Part shown: positions 31,359 to 39,145 of the stretch, one piece after another
How positions within the stretch are numbered: the stretch's first letter is position 1
Layout of the letters: every line of letters starts with the position of its first letter
Source: Facklamia sp. 7083-14-GEN3
GTDB taxonomy: Bacteria > Bacillota > Bacilli > Lactobacillales > Aerococcaceae
Direction: 5' to 3'
Length of the DNA: 64,000 nt
Assembly (NCBI RefSeq): GCF_024742075.1
Contig: NZ_JANSGD010000004.1
Location: 62,001-126,000, forward strand
The notes under the pieces: generated by a model
The model's input: only the letters and a program-made list of their open reading frames with translations
Database searches by the model: none
Told to the model about the DNA's origin: nothing
Made by a program: the position numbers and the translations under genes

Positions 31359-33971
31359 TTAGAGACCGCAACGCAACTGAGCATTACAATTTGTACAGGT
31401 GTTGCATCCACCAATATCTTCGACAATTCCTTTACGGCAAATTGGACAGGTATCTCCTACCTCTGAACCATAAACCACATCATCAGTATGACCACTTTGT
31501 GTATAATGATCTTTTTCAGCTAAATCAACTAATTGACGAAGTTCTTCGACTTCATCGACAACGCGTATTTCTTGATCCTCAACTTCAAAAAGAGCAATAT
31601 TTTGATCTTTCTCATTTTCTTCTGCTTTAAGGGTTAAAACCTGAGAATCTCTTGAGCCATCTACATAGACAGTTCCGCCTTTAGCCCCACCACTGTATAG
31701 ACGTTCATATATCTCTTCGACTTGTTGAACAGTATAACCCTTAGGTGCATTGACTGTTTTAGAAATGGAAGAATCGACCCAACGTTGGATGGTTGTTTGA
31801 ACGTCGACGTGCTCTTCAGGTTTTAATTCCATTGCTGAAACAAAAATTTCTGGTAAGTGGTCAGCATCTGCTTCTGGATGACGCTCTAGATATTCTTGAA
31901 CAATTCCAGCATTTACTTCAATGAACTTACCTAAACGTCCAGAGCGATAGTATTTAAACGCAAAATAAGGCTCAAGACCAGTTGCTACTCCAACCATAGT
32001 GCCAGTTGATCCAGTCGGGGCGACAGTCAGTAAGTGAGAGTTTCTAATGCCATGTTCTAATATACCTTGATGAATGTGCTTAGGTAATTTTTGCATATAG
32101 CCCGTTGAAATAAAGTTTTGACGCAGTTTTTTAGTTTCTTCATCAGTTGAACCAATTAGGAAAGGAAAACTTCCTTTTTCTTTAGCTAAATCAATGGAAG
32201 TTTCATAAGCAGTAACCGCAATTGTTTGGAATACTTTATCAATCAATTTATTTCCTGAAGCAGAACCGTAACGCTGATTGGTATAAATTAATAAGTCAGC
32301 TAGTCCCATTACACCTAGACCGATTCGTCGTTCTCCTAAGGCTTGTTGGCGGTTAGATGCTAAGAAATAAGGAGTAGCATCGATCACATTATCTTGCATT
32401 CGCACACCAACACGGACCGTTTCTTTTAATTTTTCAAAGTTAACCGATTGATCATCTTTATTAGCCATATTTGCTAAGTTTATAGCTGCCAAATTGCATA
32501 CAGAATAAGGAGCTAAAGGTTGTTCTCCACAAGGATTGGTAGCTACGACTTTTTGACCATAGGCCTTAGCATTTGTGTCCTTATTAGCATTATCGATAAA
32601 GAAAATACCAGGCTCCGCTGAATATGTTGCACAGATATTAATTAATTTCCATAGTTCACGTGCGGGAATGCTTCGATAGGTTCTGACTGCATAGCCCATC
32701 TCTTCCCAGTCACGTACATCTCCTACTTGATGCCATTGAGTATTATAAGCATGCATTTCTTTCTTAGTATAATGTTCGACATCAGGGAAACGTAAGTCCC
32801 AGTCTAAATTATTCTCTACAGCTTCCATAAATTCAGAAGTTATAGTCACAGAAATATTGGCTCCTGTTAAAAAGTTTTCATTATGAACTTCATATGTACC
32901 CTTATCACGTAAGATTGCTTTAGAATGCTCGATGATATCTGAATTAAAGCCGCCAAAACCTTCTTTATTTCCATAGGCAGCAATTGTTTCATGCATTATT
33001 TGGTCATTAGGAGTAAGTGGTACAAATTTAAGTTTTTCTTGTGCTAGCTTTTGAATTAATTCATCTTCTGTTTGTTCAATTAAATAACGTAAGATACGAG
33101 GATTTTGCATTTTAGAAATGATAAACTCAATAATATCTGGATGCCAATCCGCTAACATGATCATTTGTGCTCCGCGACGAGAGCCACCTTGTTCAACAAG
33201 ATGAGTTAGCTGAGCAATATCATTTAGCCAAGAAACAGAACCTGAAGATTTACCGTTTACACCCCTTGCTAAAGTATTTCGAGGTCTTAGGGTGGAGCCG
33301 TTAGTTCCTACACCACCTCCACGTGACATGATTTCCATTACTTCTTTACGATGATCGGCGATTCCCTCGCGAGAATCAGGAACAAATGGCATAACGTAAC
33401 AATTAAAATAAGTAACATCTGTTTGTGAGCCCGCTCCATATAGGACACGACCTGCCGGAACAAAGTTTAGATTAGAAAGCTGATTATAAAAAGCTTTAAA
33501 AGAGCTTTCTTGTTTTTCTTTAGTACTTTCGATTTCAGCTAGACCAACTGCATTACGATGAGCGATTTGTTCATAATATATTTCTAAAGGCTTATCTAAA
33601 CTGTCAATGCTTCGCGTTATTATGCCGCTAAGACGCTCCGCTTCGGTGTCAAGATTTCCGCGGTATTCTTCTTCTAATAAAACAGCGGCTTGATTTTTTT
33701 CCCAATCAAGTTTTTGCACAATACCAATTCCTCTTGCAGGATAGGAAGGGTCTGGCTTGACAGTTAAGACTACTAAATCTCCAGCTTTTAGGGTTTTTTT
33801 AGCGGTATCTTTAAAAGAATATCGGTCTAACATAACCATTCTAGAAACACCAGAGTGAGTGATTTTCATATCTGCTGTCACAGGAGTTACTTGAGGGAAT
33901 TCTTTGATAGCCTCATTGAGTCCTTGACGGTTCCATTCAACAGTCTTTGGAGTTAAAGTAGTAGTTTCCAT
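31359..33971 (-). CDS. nrdJ: Adenosylcobalamin-dependent (class II) ribonucleotide reductase
   Basis: Class II reductase that makes deoxyribonucleotides with vitamin B12 coenzyme and needs no oxygen or second subunit. About 870 residues from ATG 33971, with GAGAGG upstream. The catalytic core contains FNCYVMPFVPDSREG (first redox cysteine), NPCGEQPL near residue 480 (radical cysteine and Glu), and APTGSTGTMVGVATGLEP. The C terminus has a zinc ribbon, CPICRKG then CNTCTNC and CGL, typical for the long NrdJ type that accepts reductant through its tail. Tandem NrdR boxes lie upstream. No B12 gene is in the window, so coenzyme uptake must be elsewhere. Confidence 0.93.
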   Translation of the reverse strand: METTTLTPKTVEWNRQGLNEAIKEFPQVTPVTADMKITHSGVSRMVMLDRYSFKDTAKKTLKAGDLVVLTVKPDPSYPARGIGIVQKLDWEKNQAAVLLEEEYRGNLDTEAERLSGIITRSIDSLDKPLEIYYEQIAHRNAVGLAEIESTKEKQESSFKAFYNQLSNLNFVPAGRVLYGAGSQTDVTYFNCYVMPFVPDSREGIADHRKEVMEIMSRGGGVGTNGSTLRPRNTLARGVNGKSSGSVSWLNDIAQLTHLVEQGGSRRGAQMIMLADWHPDIIEFIISKMQNPRILRYLIEQTEDELIQKLAQEKLKFVPLTPNDQIMHETIAAYGNKEGFGGFNSDIIEHSKAILRDKGTYEVHNENFLTGANISVTITSEFMEAVENNLDWDLRFPDVEHYTKKEMHAYNTQWHQVGDVRDWEEMGYAVRTYRSIPARELWKLINICATYSAEPGIFFIDNANKDTNAKAYGQKVVATNPCGEQPLAPYSVCNLAAINLANMANKDDQSVNFEKLKETVRVGVRMQDNVIDATPYFLASNRQQALGERRIGLGVMGLADLLIYTNQRYGSASGNKLIDKVFQTIAVTAYETSIDLAKEKGSFPFLIGSTDEETKKLRQNFISTGYMQKLPKHIHQGILEHGIRNSHLLTVAPTGSTGTMVGVATGLEPYFAFKYYRSGRLGKFIEVNAGIVQEYLERHPEADADHLPEIFVSAMELKPEEHVDVQTTIQRWVDSSISKTVNAPKGYTVQQVEEIYERLYSGGAKGGTVYVDGSRDSQVLTLKAEENEKDQNIALFEVEDQEIRVVDEVEELRQLVDLAEKDHYTQSGHTDDVVYGSEVGDTCPICRKGIVEDIGGCNTCTNCNAQLRCGL

Positions 33972-34037
33972 GTTCAGTTCAGCCTCTCTATTAAGATCTT
34001 CGATACATTTTGAATATTTTATCAAACATAGTAAGAA

Positions 34038-34085
34038 ACACAATATATAGGATGTTATGAAAAAGAAAAACCCAATATATTGTGT
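34038..34085 (-). promoter_or_regulatory. Tandem NrdR boxes upstream of nrdJ
   Basis: ACCCAATATATTGTGT (34070-34085) matches 15 of 16 and ACACAATATATAGGAT (34038-34053) 14 of 16 positions of the palindromic NrdR consensus ACACwATATATwGTGT. They are 32 bp apart, three helical turns, as is usual for this repressor, and lie just downstream of the predicted transcription start. Confidence 0.88.
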
Positions 34086-34104
34086 TTATAAAGTACTGTA
34101 GTTT

Positions 34105-34133
34105 AGTATACTTGCTAAAAAACAAAATTTCAA
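34105..34133 (-). promoter_or_regulatory. nrdJ promoter
   Basis: On the minus strand TTGAAA (34128-34133), 17 bp, TATACT (34105-34110), giving a start near 34098, so that both NrdR boxes fall in the early transcribed region. Confidence 0.75.
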
Positions 34134-34235
34134 TCGTAAAAACACAAACATTAAATGAATTTATTCCATTTCTACTTAATCTTGATAAAGAGACAACTTC
34201 AAACAAATAACTTTTCAAAAGGAAAAAGATTGTGT

Positions 34236-34257
34236 ATAATGGTCAAAGAAAGTCAAT
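34236..34257 (+). promoter_or_regulatory. ctsR promoter with CtsR operator
   Basis: TATAAT (34236-34241) is followed without a gap by GGTCAAAGAAAGTCAA (34242-34257), a direct heptad repeat matching the CtsR operator consensus. The ctsR-clpC operon is therefore autorepressed and released by heat or protein stress. Confidence 0.93.
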
Positions 34258-34290
34258 GTTAGACAAATGTGACTTGAAGGAGGGGTGAAT

Positions 34291-34782
34291 TTGTCCAGAA
34301 GAAATATGTCCGACATAATTGAAGCTTATCTTAAATCGTTCTTACAAAATGCGGAACATGTGGAGATAAAGCGTAGCGATATAGCTGATCAATTTGATTG
34401 TGTCCCTTCGCAGATTAACTATGTTATTAATACACGTTTTACTCAAGAGCATGGTTATCTTGTAGAGAGTAAACGAGGGGGCGGCGGTTATATTCGTATT
34501 TTAAAAATTCAATTAACCTCGGATGCAGATGAAGTTGCTTCAATGTTAGAATTAATTGGCAATCAAATTTCATATCGTAATGGTGTGAATATTATTGAAA
34601 CTTTAATTGAAAGAGAAATAATCACACAAAGAGAGGGCAGACTTATTTTATCAGTGATTGAAAAATCGGTCCTTCATGCGATTTCCAATCAAGATCAAGT
34701 GGCTCGAGCCATGTTGTTAAAGACCTTTCTCCATCAGTTACGTTATGAATTAACTAGTCAAACCTCAGTTGAGGATTATTAA
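34291..34782 (+). CDS. ctsR: Transcriptional repressor CtsR
   Basis: Heat-sensing repressor of clp genes, about 163 residues. SDIIEAYLKSFLQ, the winged helix VPSQINYVINTRFT, and the thermosensing glycine-rich wing SKRGGGGYIRI are the family hallmarks. I start at TTG 34291, seven bases after AAGGAGG; an in-frame GTG at 34285 is too close to it and ATG 34306 too far. It is directly followed by clpC without mcsA and mcsB between, as in other Lactobacillales. Confidence 0.93.
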   Translation: MSRRNMSDIIEAYLKSFLQNAEHVEIKRSDIADQFDCVPSQINYVINTRFTQEHGYLVESKRGGGGYIRILKIQLTSDADEVASMLELIGNQISYRNGVNIIETLIEREIITQREGRLILSVIEKSVLHAISNQDQVARAMLLKTFLHQLRYELTSQTSVEDY

Positions 34783-34797
34783 AAAGAGGTGAAAAAA

Positions 34798-37269
34798 ATG
34801 TTTGAAGAATTATTCACAGAAAGCGCACGACAAGCCATGATGTTTGCAGCTGAGCATGCGTATGTTTTCCACCATCAAGCCGTTGGTACGGAACACATTT
34901 TGTTAGGATTAGCCCGTGAAGAAAATGGCATTGCTGGTAAAGTTTTGAGAGATTATGGAGCAGAATATACAGTGCTCCTAGACGAATTAGAAATGATTCA
35001 TGGTAAAAGCCTAAAAGCAGGTAGACGGGGAGAAGTAGTTATTCCATACTCTCCACGAGCAAAAAAAATAATAATGAATGCTTCGAGTGATGCTAAGCGT
35101 CTTGGTGCTCCAAAAGTGGGGACAGAGCATTTACTTTTAGGTTTGCTAAAAGAAGAAATATTAGCTACTGTTTTGCTGAAAAATATAGGGATAAATCTGG
35201 CAGAATTACGCAAAGGAATCTTTGAAGAAATTGGGATCAATCAGCAAAAACGCTCAGATAGCCAAAGTAAAAGAGGACGACGTCAACAAGCAACTAATAA
35301 TCAATCTTCCACACCTACACTCGATGGCGTTTCTAGAGATTTAACACAGTTAGCTCGAGATGGTAAACTCGATCCTGTGATTGGACGTGAAGATGAGATA
35401 CGGCGAATGATACAAATTATTTCCCGTAGAACGAAAAACAATCCTGTTCTTGTTGGAGAACCGGGTGTTGGTAAGACAGCGATTGCCGAAGGATTAGCTC
35501 AAGCAATGGCAACAGGGAAAGTTCCTAGCGAAATTGCTGAGAAACGTCTAATGATGTTAGATACCGCTGCTTTAGTTGCGGGTACTAAGTATCGAGGCGA
35601 ATTTGAAGAAAGAATGAAAAAAATCATCGAAGAAATTTCTCAAGATGGTAAAGTAATTCTTTTTATAGATGAGCTTCATACATTGATTGGAGCTGGAGGA
35701 GCAGAAGGCGCAATTGATGCGGCTAATATTCTTAAGCCAGCTTTAGCCAGAGGAGAAATCCAAACGGTAGGAGCTACAACTTTTGATGAGTATCAAAAGC
35801 ATATTGAAAAAGATTCCGCATTAGAACGTCGATTTTCTAAAATTGTGATTGAAGAACCTACTCCATCTGAATCCATTCAAATTATTACAGGGTTAAGGTC
35901 TAAATATGAAAAACATCATCATGTGGAGATCACTGATGAAGCGATTGAAGCGGCAGTCAAATTATCTTCACGCTATATGAATGAACGTAAGTTGCCTGAT
36001 AAGGCAGTCGATTTAATTGATGAGGCTTCGGCTAAAGTAAGAATTGAAGAAGGTAACCAAACCAATAATTTGGCCGAATTAGAGTTGAAACAGAAAAGTC
36101 TAGCTAATCGGAAAGAACAAGCTATTCTCGACCGCAATTTTGAATTAGCGGCAGATATTCGAAAAGAAGAACAAGATTTAGAAAAAGTTATTGAAAAGGC
36201 TAACAAAAAAGCCAAGAAAGAAAATAAGCAAACAGAATTAACCTATCCAAAAGTAACAGCTGAACATGTCGCTGAAGTAACGGCTTTGGCAACGGGTGTG
36301 CCAATTTATCAAATGGATGTAGCTGAAGCTAAACGTTTAGTTCATTTAGAAGCTGAGTTACATGAACGCGTGATAGGACAGGATTCAGCTGTATCTTCAG
36401 TAGCTCGTGCTATACGTCGTGCTCGCTCAGGGCTGAAGAGTCCACAAAGACCGATTGGCTCTTTCTTATTCTTAGGACCGACAGGGGTTGGAAAAACAGA
36501 ATTAGCCAAAACATTAGCTAACTCTATGTTTGGTTCGCAAGATAATATGATTCGTGTCGATATGTCCGAGTATATGGAGAAACATGCAGTCTCTCGACTA
36601 GTTGGCTCTCCTCCAGGATATGTTGGTTATGACGAATCCGGGCAATTAACTGAAAAAGTACGTCAAAAGCCATATTCAGTCATTCTACTAGATGAAATTG
36701 AGAAGGCACATCCAGATGTCTTTAATATTTTATTACAGGTCTTTGATGATGGACATTTAACAGATGGTAAAGGGCGTCGTGTAGACTTTAGAAATACGAT
36801 TATTATTATGACTTCTAATATAGGGGCTACTGCTCTTCGCGACGAAAAGTCAGTTGGCTTTGGAGCTGTAAACTTTGCCGATGACTTTGAAGCGATGGAA
36901 AATCGTATTTTAGAAGAGTTAAAACGTGCCTTTCGTCCTGAGTTTTTAAACCGAATTGATGAAACAATCGTCTTCCACTCATTGGATAAAGAGCATATTA
37001 AAGAAATTGTTAAACTTCAAACCGATGAGATTGTTAAACGATTAGATGAATTAGAAATTAATGCTCGTATAACAGATACGGCAATCGATATTATAGCGAA
37101 AGCAGGATTTGATCCAGAATATGGAGCGCGTCCGATCCGTCGAGCCATTCAAAAACAAATTGAAGATGAATTAAGTGAAATGTTGTTGAATGGGGATATA
37201 GCTTTAGGAGATAATATAACGATTGGTGGGCGCTCAGGATCCATTCGGATTAATAACCGTTCAAAATAA
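34798..37269 (+). CDS. clpC: ATP-dependent Clp protease ATP-binding subunit ClpC
   Basis: AAA+ unfoldase that feeds ClpP, about 823 residues. Domains in order: two Clp N repeats (about 1-145), first AAA+ ring with GEPGVGKTA and the [12 protein letters not shown] Walker B, a coiled-coil M domain with the UVR motif (residues about 415-455), a second AAA+ ring with GPTGVGKTE and LLDEIEKAH, and the ClpB D2-small domain. ATG 34798 has AGAGG eight bases upstream; the GTG at 34789 is inside that site. A hairpin at 37291 ends the unit. Confidence 0.95.
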   Translation: MFEELFTESARQAMMFAAEHAYVFHHQAVGTEHILLGLAREENGIAGKVLRDYGAEYTVLLDELEMIHGKSLKAGRRGEVVIPYSPRAKKIIMNASSDAKRLGAPKVGTEHLLLGLLKEEILATVLLKNIGINLAELRKGIFEEIGINQQKRSDSQSKRGRRQQATNNQSSTPTLDGVSRDLTQLARDGKLDPVIGREDEIRRMIQIISRRTKNNPVLVGEPGVGKTAIAEGLAQAMATGKVPSEIAEKRLMMLDTAALVAGTKYRGEFEERMKKIIEEISQDGKVILFIDELHTLIGAGGAEGAIDAANILKPALARGEIQTVGATTFDEYQKHIEKDSALERRFSKIVIEEPTPSESIQIITGLRSKYEKHHHVEITDEAIEAAVKLSSRYMNERKLPDKAVDLIDEASAKVRIEEGNQTNNLAELELKQKSLANRKEQAILDRNFELAADIRKEEQDLEKVIEKANKKAKKENKQTELTYPKVTAEHVAEVTALATGVPIYQMDVAEAKRLVHLEAELHERVIGQDSAVSSVARAIRRARSGLKSPQRPIGSFLFLGPTGVGKTELAKTLANSMFGSQDNMIRVDMSEYMEKHAVSRLVGSPPGYVGYDESGQLTEKVRQKPYSVILLDEIEKAHPDVFNILLQVFDDGHLTDGKGRRVDFRNTIIIMTSNIGATALRDEKSVGFGAVNFADDFEAMENRILEELKRAFRPEFLNRIDETIVFHSLDKEHIKEIVKLQTDEIVKRLDELEINARITDTAIDIIAKAGFDPEYGARPIRRAIQKQIEDELSEMLLNGDIALGDNITIGGRSGSIRINNRSK

Positions 37270-37290
37270 AAAATTATACCGTTATTAAGA

Positions 37291-37327
37291 ATAGTAGCCG
37301 AGTAAGACTAGCTTATTCGGCTACTAT
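37291..37327 (+). terminator. Terminator after clpC
   Basis: ATAGTAGCCGAGTAAG and its imperfect complement form a 15-bp stem; only a short T-rich stretch follows. Confidence 0.7.
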
Positions 37328-37447
37328 TTAATAGATTAAAGTAATAAAGAACTTAGCGAAAAATGAAAGCATTTTACTATCTATTTAGCTTATTTAGTGA
37401 TAAGGTTTAGAGGAATAAAAGATATTAATAAAGAGGTGGAATATATT

Positions 37448-37798
37448 ATGTTAAATAAGAAGAATAGACTGACAAATATTATCGCTGGTACAGCAATTGT
37501 TGCAGCCGTTACAGGAGTTATCCTTTATGCCTATCTAGATGATGATGCGAATGAGCGTGTAAGAGGCATGATTAACCGTGAGAAAGTCAAGGCTTATGTA
37601 AAGCATCAATTAAAAGGATCCGATCATTTAGTAAATATCGTAAATGACCTTTCTGATGAAGAGGTAAATACTTTAGTAGGTATTGCTAATAAGACTAAAG
37701 CAACTCAATCTCAAATGAGTGAAGGGTTTATTCAGATTATTAACCGTGCTAAAGAACTAGCTGATGATGCTGGCGAAAAAATGCATAATCTGTTTTAA
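37448..37798 (+). CDS. Small YtxH-like membrane-anchored protein
   Basis: About 116 residues. One N-terminal membrane segment (IIAGTAIVAAVTGVILYAYL) followed by a charged helical cytoplasmic or envelope domain, an arrangement like YtxH/general-stress proteins, though no sequence signature is decisive. I start at ATG 37448, nine bases after GAGGTGG; the in-frame ATG at 37397 has no ribosome binding site. It is a monocistronic unit between clpC and tadA, closed by a good terminator. Confidence 0.65.
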   Translation: MLNKKNRLTNIIAGTAIVAAVTGVILYAYLDDDANERVRGMINREKVKAYVKHQLKGSDHLVNIVNDLSDEEVNTLVGIANKTKATQSQMSEGFIQIINRAKELADDAGEKMHNLF

Positions 37799-37822
37799 TA
37801 ATTACGGATATATATAAAGTCA

Positions 37823-37852
37823 AAAGCAACCTAAAGATGAAGGTTGCTTTTT
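37823..37852 (+). terminator. Terminator after the YtxH-like gene
   Basis: AAAGCAACCT pairs with AGGTTGCTTT, then a T run. Confidence 0.9.
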
Positions 37853-37888
37853 AATTTGAAATACTTTTATTTAAATAGGAGTCAGTGA

Positions 37889-38413
37889 ATGGAGAATTTA
37901 TTATTTAAAGAGTTGGATTCAAATCAACAAGCCCAGCATAAAAAATGGATGCTTGAAGCAATTAAGGAAGCGAAAAAAGCTGAGGCAATTGGCGAGGTGC
38001 CGATCGGTGCAGTAGTTGTATTTAATGAAGAAATCATTGGAAGAGGATTTAATATTAGAGAAAGTCAGCACCAAGCCACAGGTCATGCTGAAATATTAGC
38101 GATTAGACAAGCCAATGAACGGTTACAAGCATGGCGGCTTCAAGGTGCTAAATTATATGTTACTTTAGAACCTTGTCCAATGTGTGCTGGAGCTTGTGTA
38201 TTAGCGAGACTCGACCAAGTAATTTTTGCTGCCAGAGATCCTAAAGGGGGTTGTAGTGGCAGTTTAATGAATTTATTACAAGAGGAACGCTTTAATCATC
38301 AAGTGGAAGTTATTGAAGGAGTTTTAGAAGAAGAATGTAGTCAGATGATGTCTGATTTCTTTAGACAACTGCGACAAAAGAAAAAAGCTAAGAAGAAAAA
38401 CGAAGCGAAATAA
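37889..38413 (+). CDS. tadA: tRNA-specific adenosine deaminase
   Basis: Zinc deaminase converting A34 to inosine in tRNA-Arg(ACG). His66 and Glu68 (GHAEIL) and Cys96 and Cys99 (EPCPMC) form the zinc site and catalytic glutamate. 174 residues, with an N-terminal extension of about 20 residues and a lysine-rich C-terminal tail. AGGAG precedes the ATG. In most Firmicutes tadA, the SRP RNA and dnaX are adjacent; here the SRP RNA is in place but dnaX is 25 kb away. Confidence 0.93.
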   Translation: MENLLFKELDSNQQAQHKKWMLEAIKEAKKAEAIGEVPIGAVVVFNEEIIGRGFNIRESQHQATGHAEILAIRQANERLQAWRLQGAKLYVTLEPCPMCAGACVLARLDQVIFAARDPKGGCSGSLMNLLQEERFNHQVEVIEGVLEEECSQMMSDFFRQLRQKKKAKKKNEAK

Positions 38414-38432
38414 GAAGATACCCACAGGAATT

Positions 38433-38468
38433 TGTGCAAAAGCTGGTTTATACACAGACTTATGCACA
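38433..38468. other. Cluster of three DnaA-box-like 9-mers
   Basis: TTATACACA (38448-38456) and TTATGCACA (38460-38468) on the plus strand, 12 bp apart, and TTTTGCACA on the minus strand (38433-38441) all fit the DnaA-box consensus TTWTNCACA. They lie in the 120-bp gap between tadA and the SRP RNA promoter. Could titrate DnaA or regulate the SRP RNA; function is not known. Confidence 0.6.
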
Positions 38469-38502
38469 GGGAAGAGGTAAATTTAGCTTTTAAAGCTGGA
38501 GT

Positions 38503-38531
38503 TTTACAAACTGAACCATCCATGTTATAAT
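38503..38531 (+). promoter_or_regulatory. SRP RNA promoter
   Basis: TTTACA (38503-38508), 17 bp, TATAAT (38526-38531) with an upstream TGT making it an extended -10. Confidence 0.8.
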
Positions 38532-38536
38532 TTTAG

Positions 38537-38613
38537 AAGGCAATGATGGATTCACGAACCGAGTCAGGACCGGAAGGTAGCAGCTATAAGTGATGAAGTC
38601 ATGTGCCTTTTTA
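38537..38613 (+). ncRNA. ffs: Small signal recognition particle RNA (4.5S-type)
   Basis: RNA scaffold of the SRP, which targets membrane proteins with Ffh. The conserved tetraloop domain is seen as GAACCGAGTCAGGACCGGAA and GGTAGCAGC, with GGAA closing loop and the asymmetric loops that bind Ffh. The ends AAGGCA (38537) and TGCCTT (38604) pair, and a T run terminates. About 75 nt, the short form without Alu domain. Confidence 0.93.
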
Positions 38614-38698
38614 TTTCTGTTTGAATTCTCTATTTTTTAGAATTTTTTGACAATCATCTCTAAAAATAGCACTACTTGACTAATATATAATCAAGATG

Positions 38699-38724
38699 AC
38701 ACTCTATTATGAGTGTTTTTTTGT
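38699..38724 (+). terminator. Terminator-like hairpin after the SRP RNA
   Basis: ACACTC and GAGTGT around a 6-nt loop, then seven to eight T residues. Its upstream transcript is unclear; probably a second stop for the SRP RNA. Confidence 0.75.
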
Positions 38725-38760
38725 TTGAAATAAAAATAACCGATAACTCATCAGTTGTTA

Positions 38761-38789
38761 TTGACTAAAAAAACAGAATAATGTATAGT
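38761..38789 (+). promoter_or_regulatory. Promoter of the 32-residue peptide gene
   Basis: TTGACT (38761-38766), 17 bp, TATAGT (38784-38789). It leaves an untranslated leader of about 95 bases before the ribosome binding site. Confidence 0.65.
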
Positions 38790-38892
38790 TAAAAATCGTT
38801 ATGAAAGCTTGATGATATTAAGTATATTTACATTTATACATATTAATTTACTGATCAACATAAAGATATGTTGAATGTTTGGAGGAGATCAA

Positions 38893-38991
38893 TTGCATAA
38901 AAGATTTAGTGACATGCCAACATGGATAAAAATTATCTTTAGTATATTTAGTATCATAGGCGCCTTGAAAATGGTTTTCGATATACTGTAA
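38893..38991 (+). CDS. Stand-alone 32-residue membrane peptide
   Basis: TTG start at 38893 with GGAGGAG five bases upstream, stop TAA at 38989. The peptide starts HKRFSDMPTWIKIIF and ends GALKMVFDIL, with one amphipathic or transmembrane helix (IKIIFSIFSIIGALKMVF) after a basic N terminus. It has its own promoter (38761) and an immediate terminator (38996), so it is a complete gene unit. No family is recognised; size and layout are compatible with a type I toxin-like or regulatory membrane peptide, but no antisense RNA was identified. Confidence 0.65.
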   Translation: MHKRFSDMPTWIKIIFSIFSIIGALKMVFDIL

Positions 38992-38995
38992 TCTT

Positions 38996-39020
38996 CCACC
39001 TTATAAAGGTGGTTTTTTTT
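38996..39020 (+). terminator. Terminator of the small peptide gene
   Basis: CCACCTT (38996-39002) pairs with AAGGTGG (39006-39012), then eight T residues. Confidence 0.92.
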
Positions 39021-39045
39021 ATTTGATGAAAAGTTTGTATGTAAA

Positions 39046-39099
39046 TTTACAAAGAATTTACGATTAATTTACTTAAAGTTAATACTAGCATGCTATATT
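39046..39099 (+). promoter_or_regulatory. Pho-box-like direct repeats and promoter of ugpBAEC-ugpQ
   Basis: TTTACA (39046), TTTACG (39057), TTTACT (39068) and TTAATA (39079) repeat with exact 11-bp periodicity and 5-bp spacers, the layout of PhoP-binding boxes in Firmicutes. They overlap the -35 region of an extended -10, TGCTATATT (39091-39099). Activation in phosphate limitation is predicted. Confidence 0.78.
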
Positions 39100-39145
39100 T
39101 TTGTCAACGGTCATTAAAAAGATCGATAACAAAGGAGGAAGCATC

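Noticed and set aside
38669-38724. Tiny transcript from TATAAT at 38686 to the hairpin at 38699
   Set aside because: No -35 at proper spacing and the RNA would be about 30 nt. More likely a back-up terminator for the SRP RNA.
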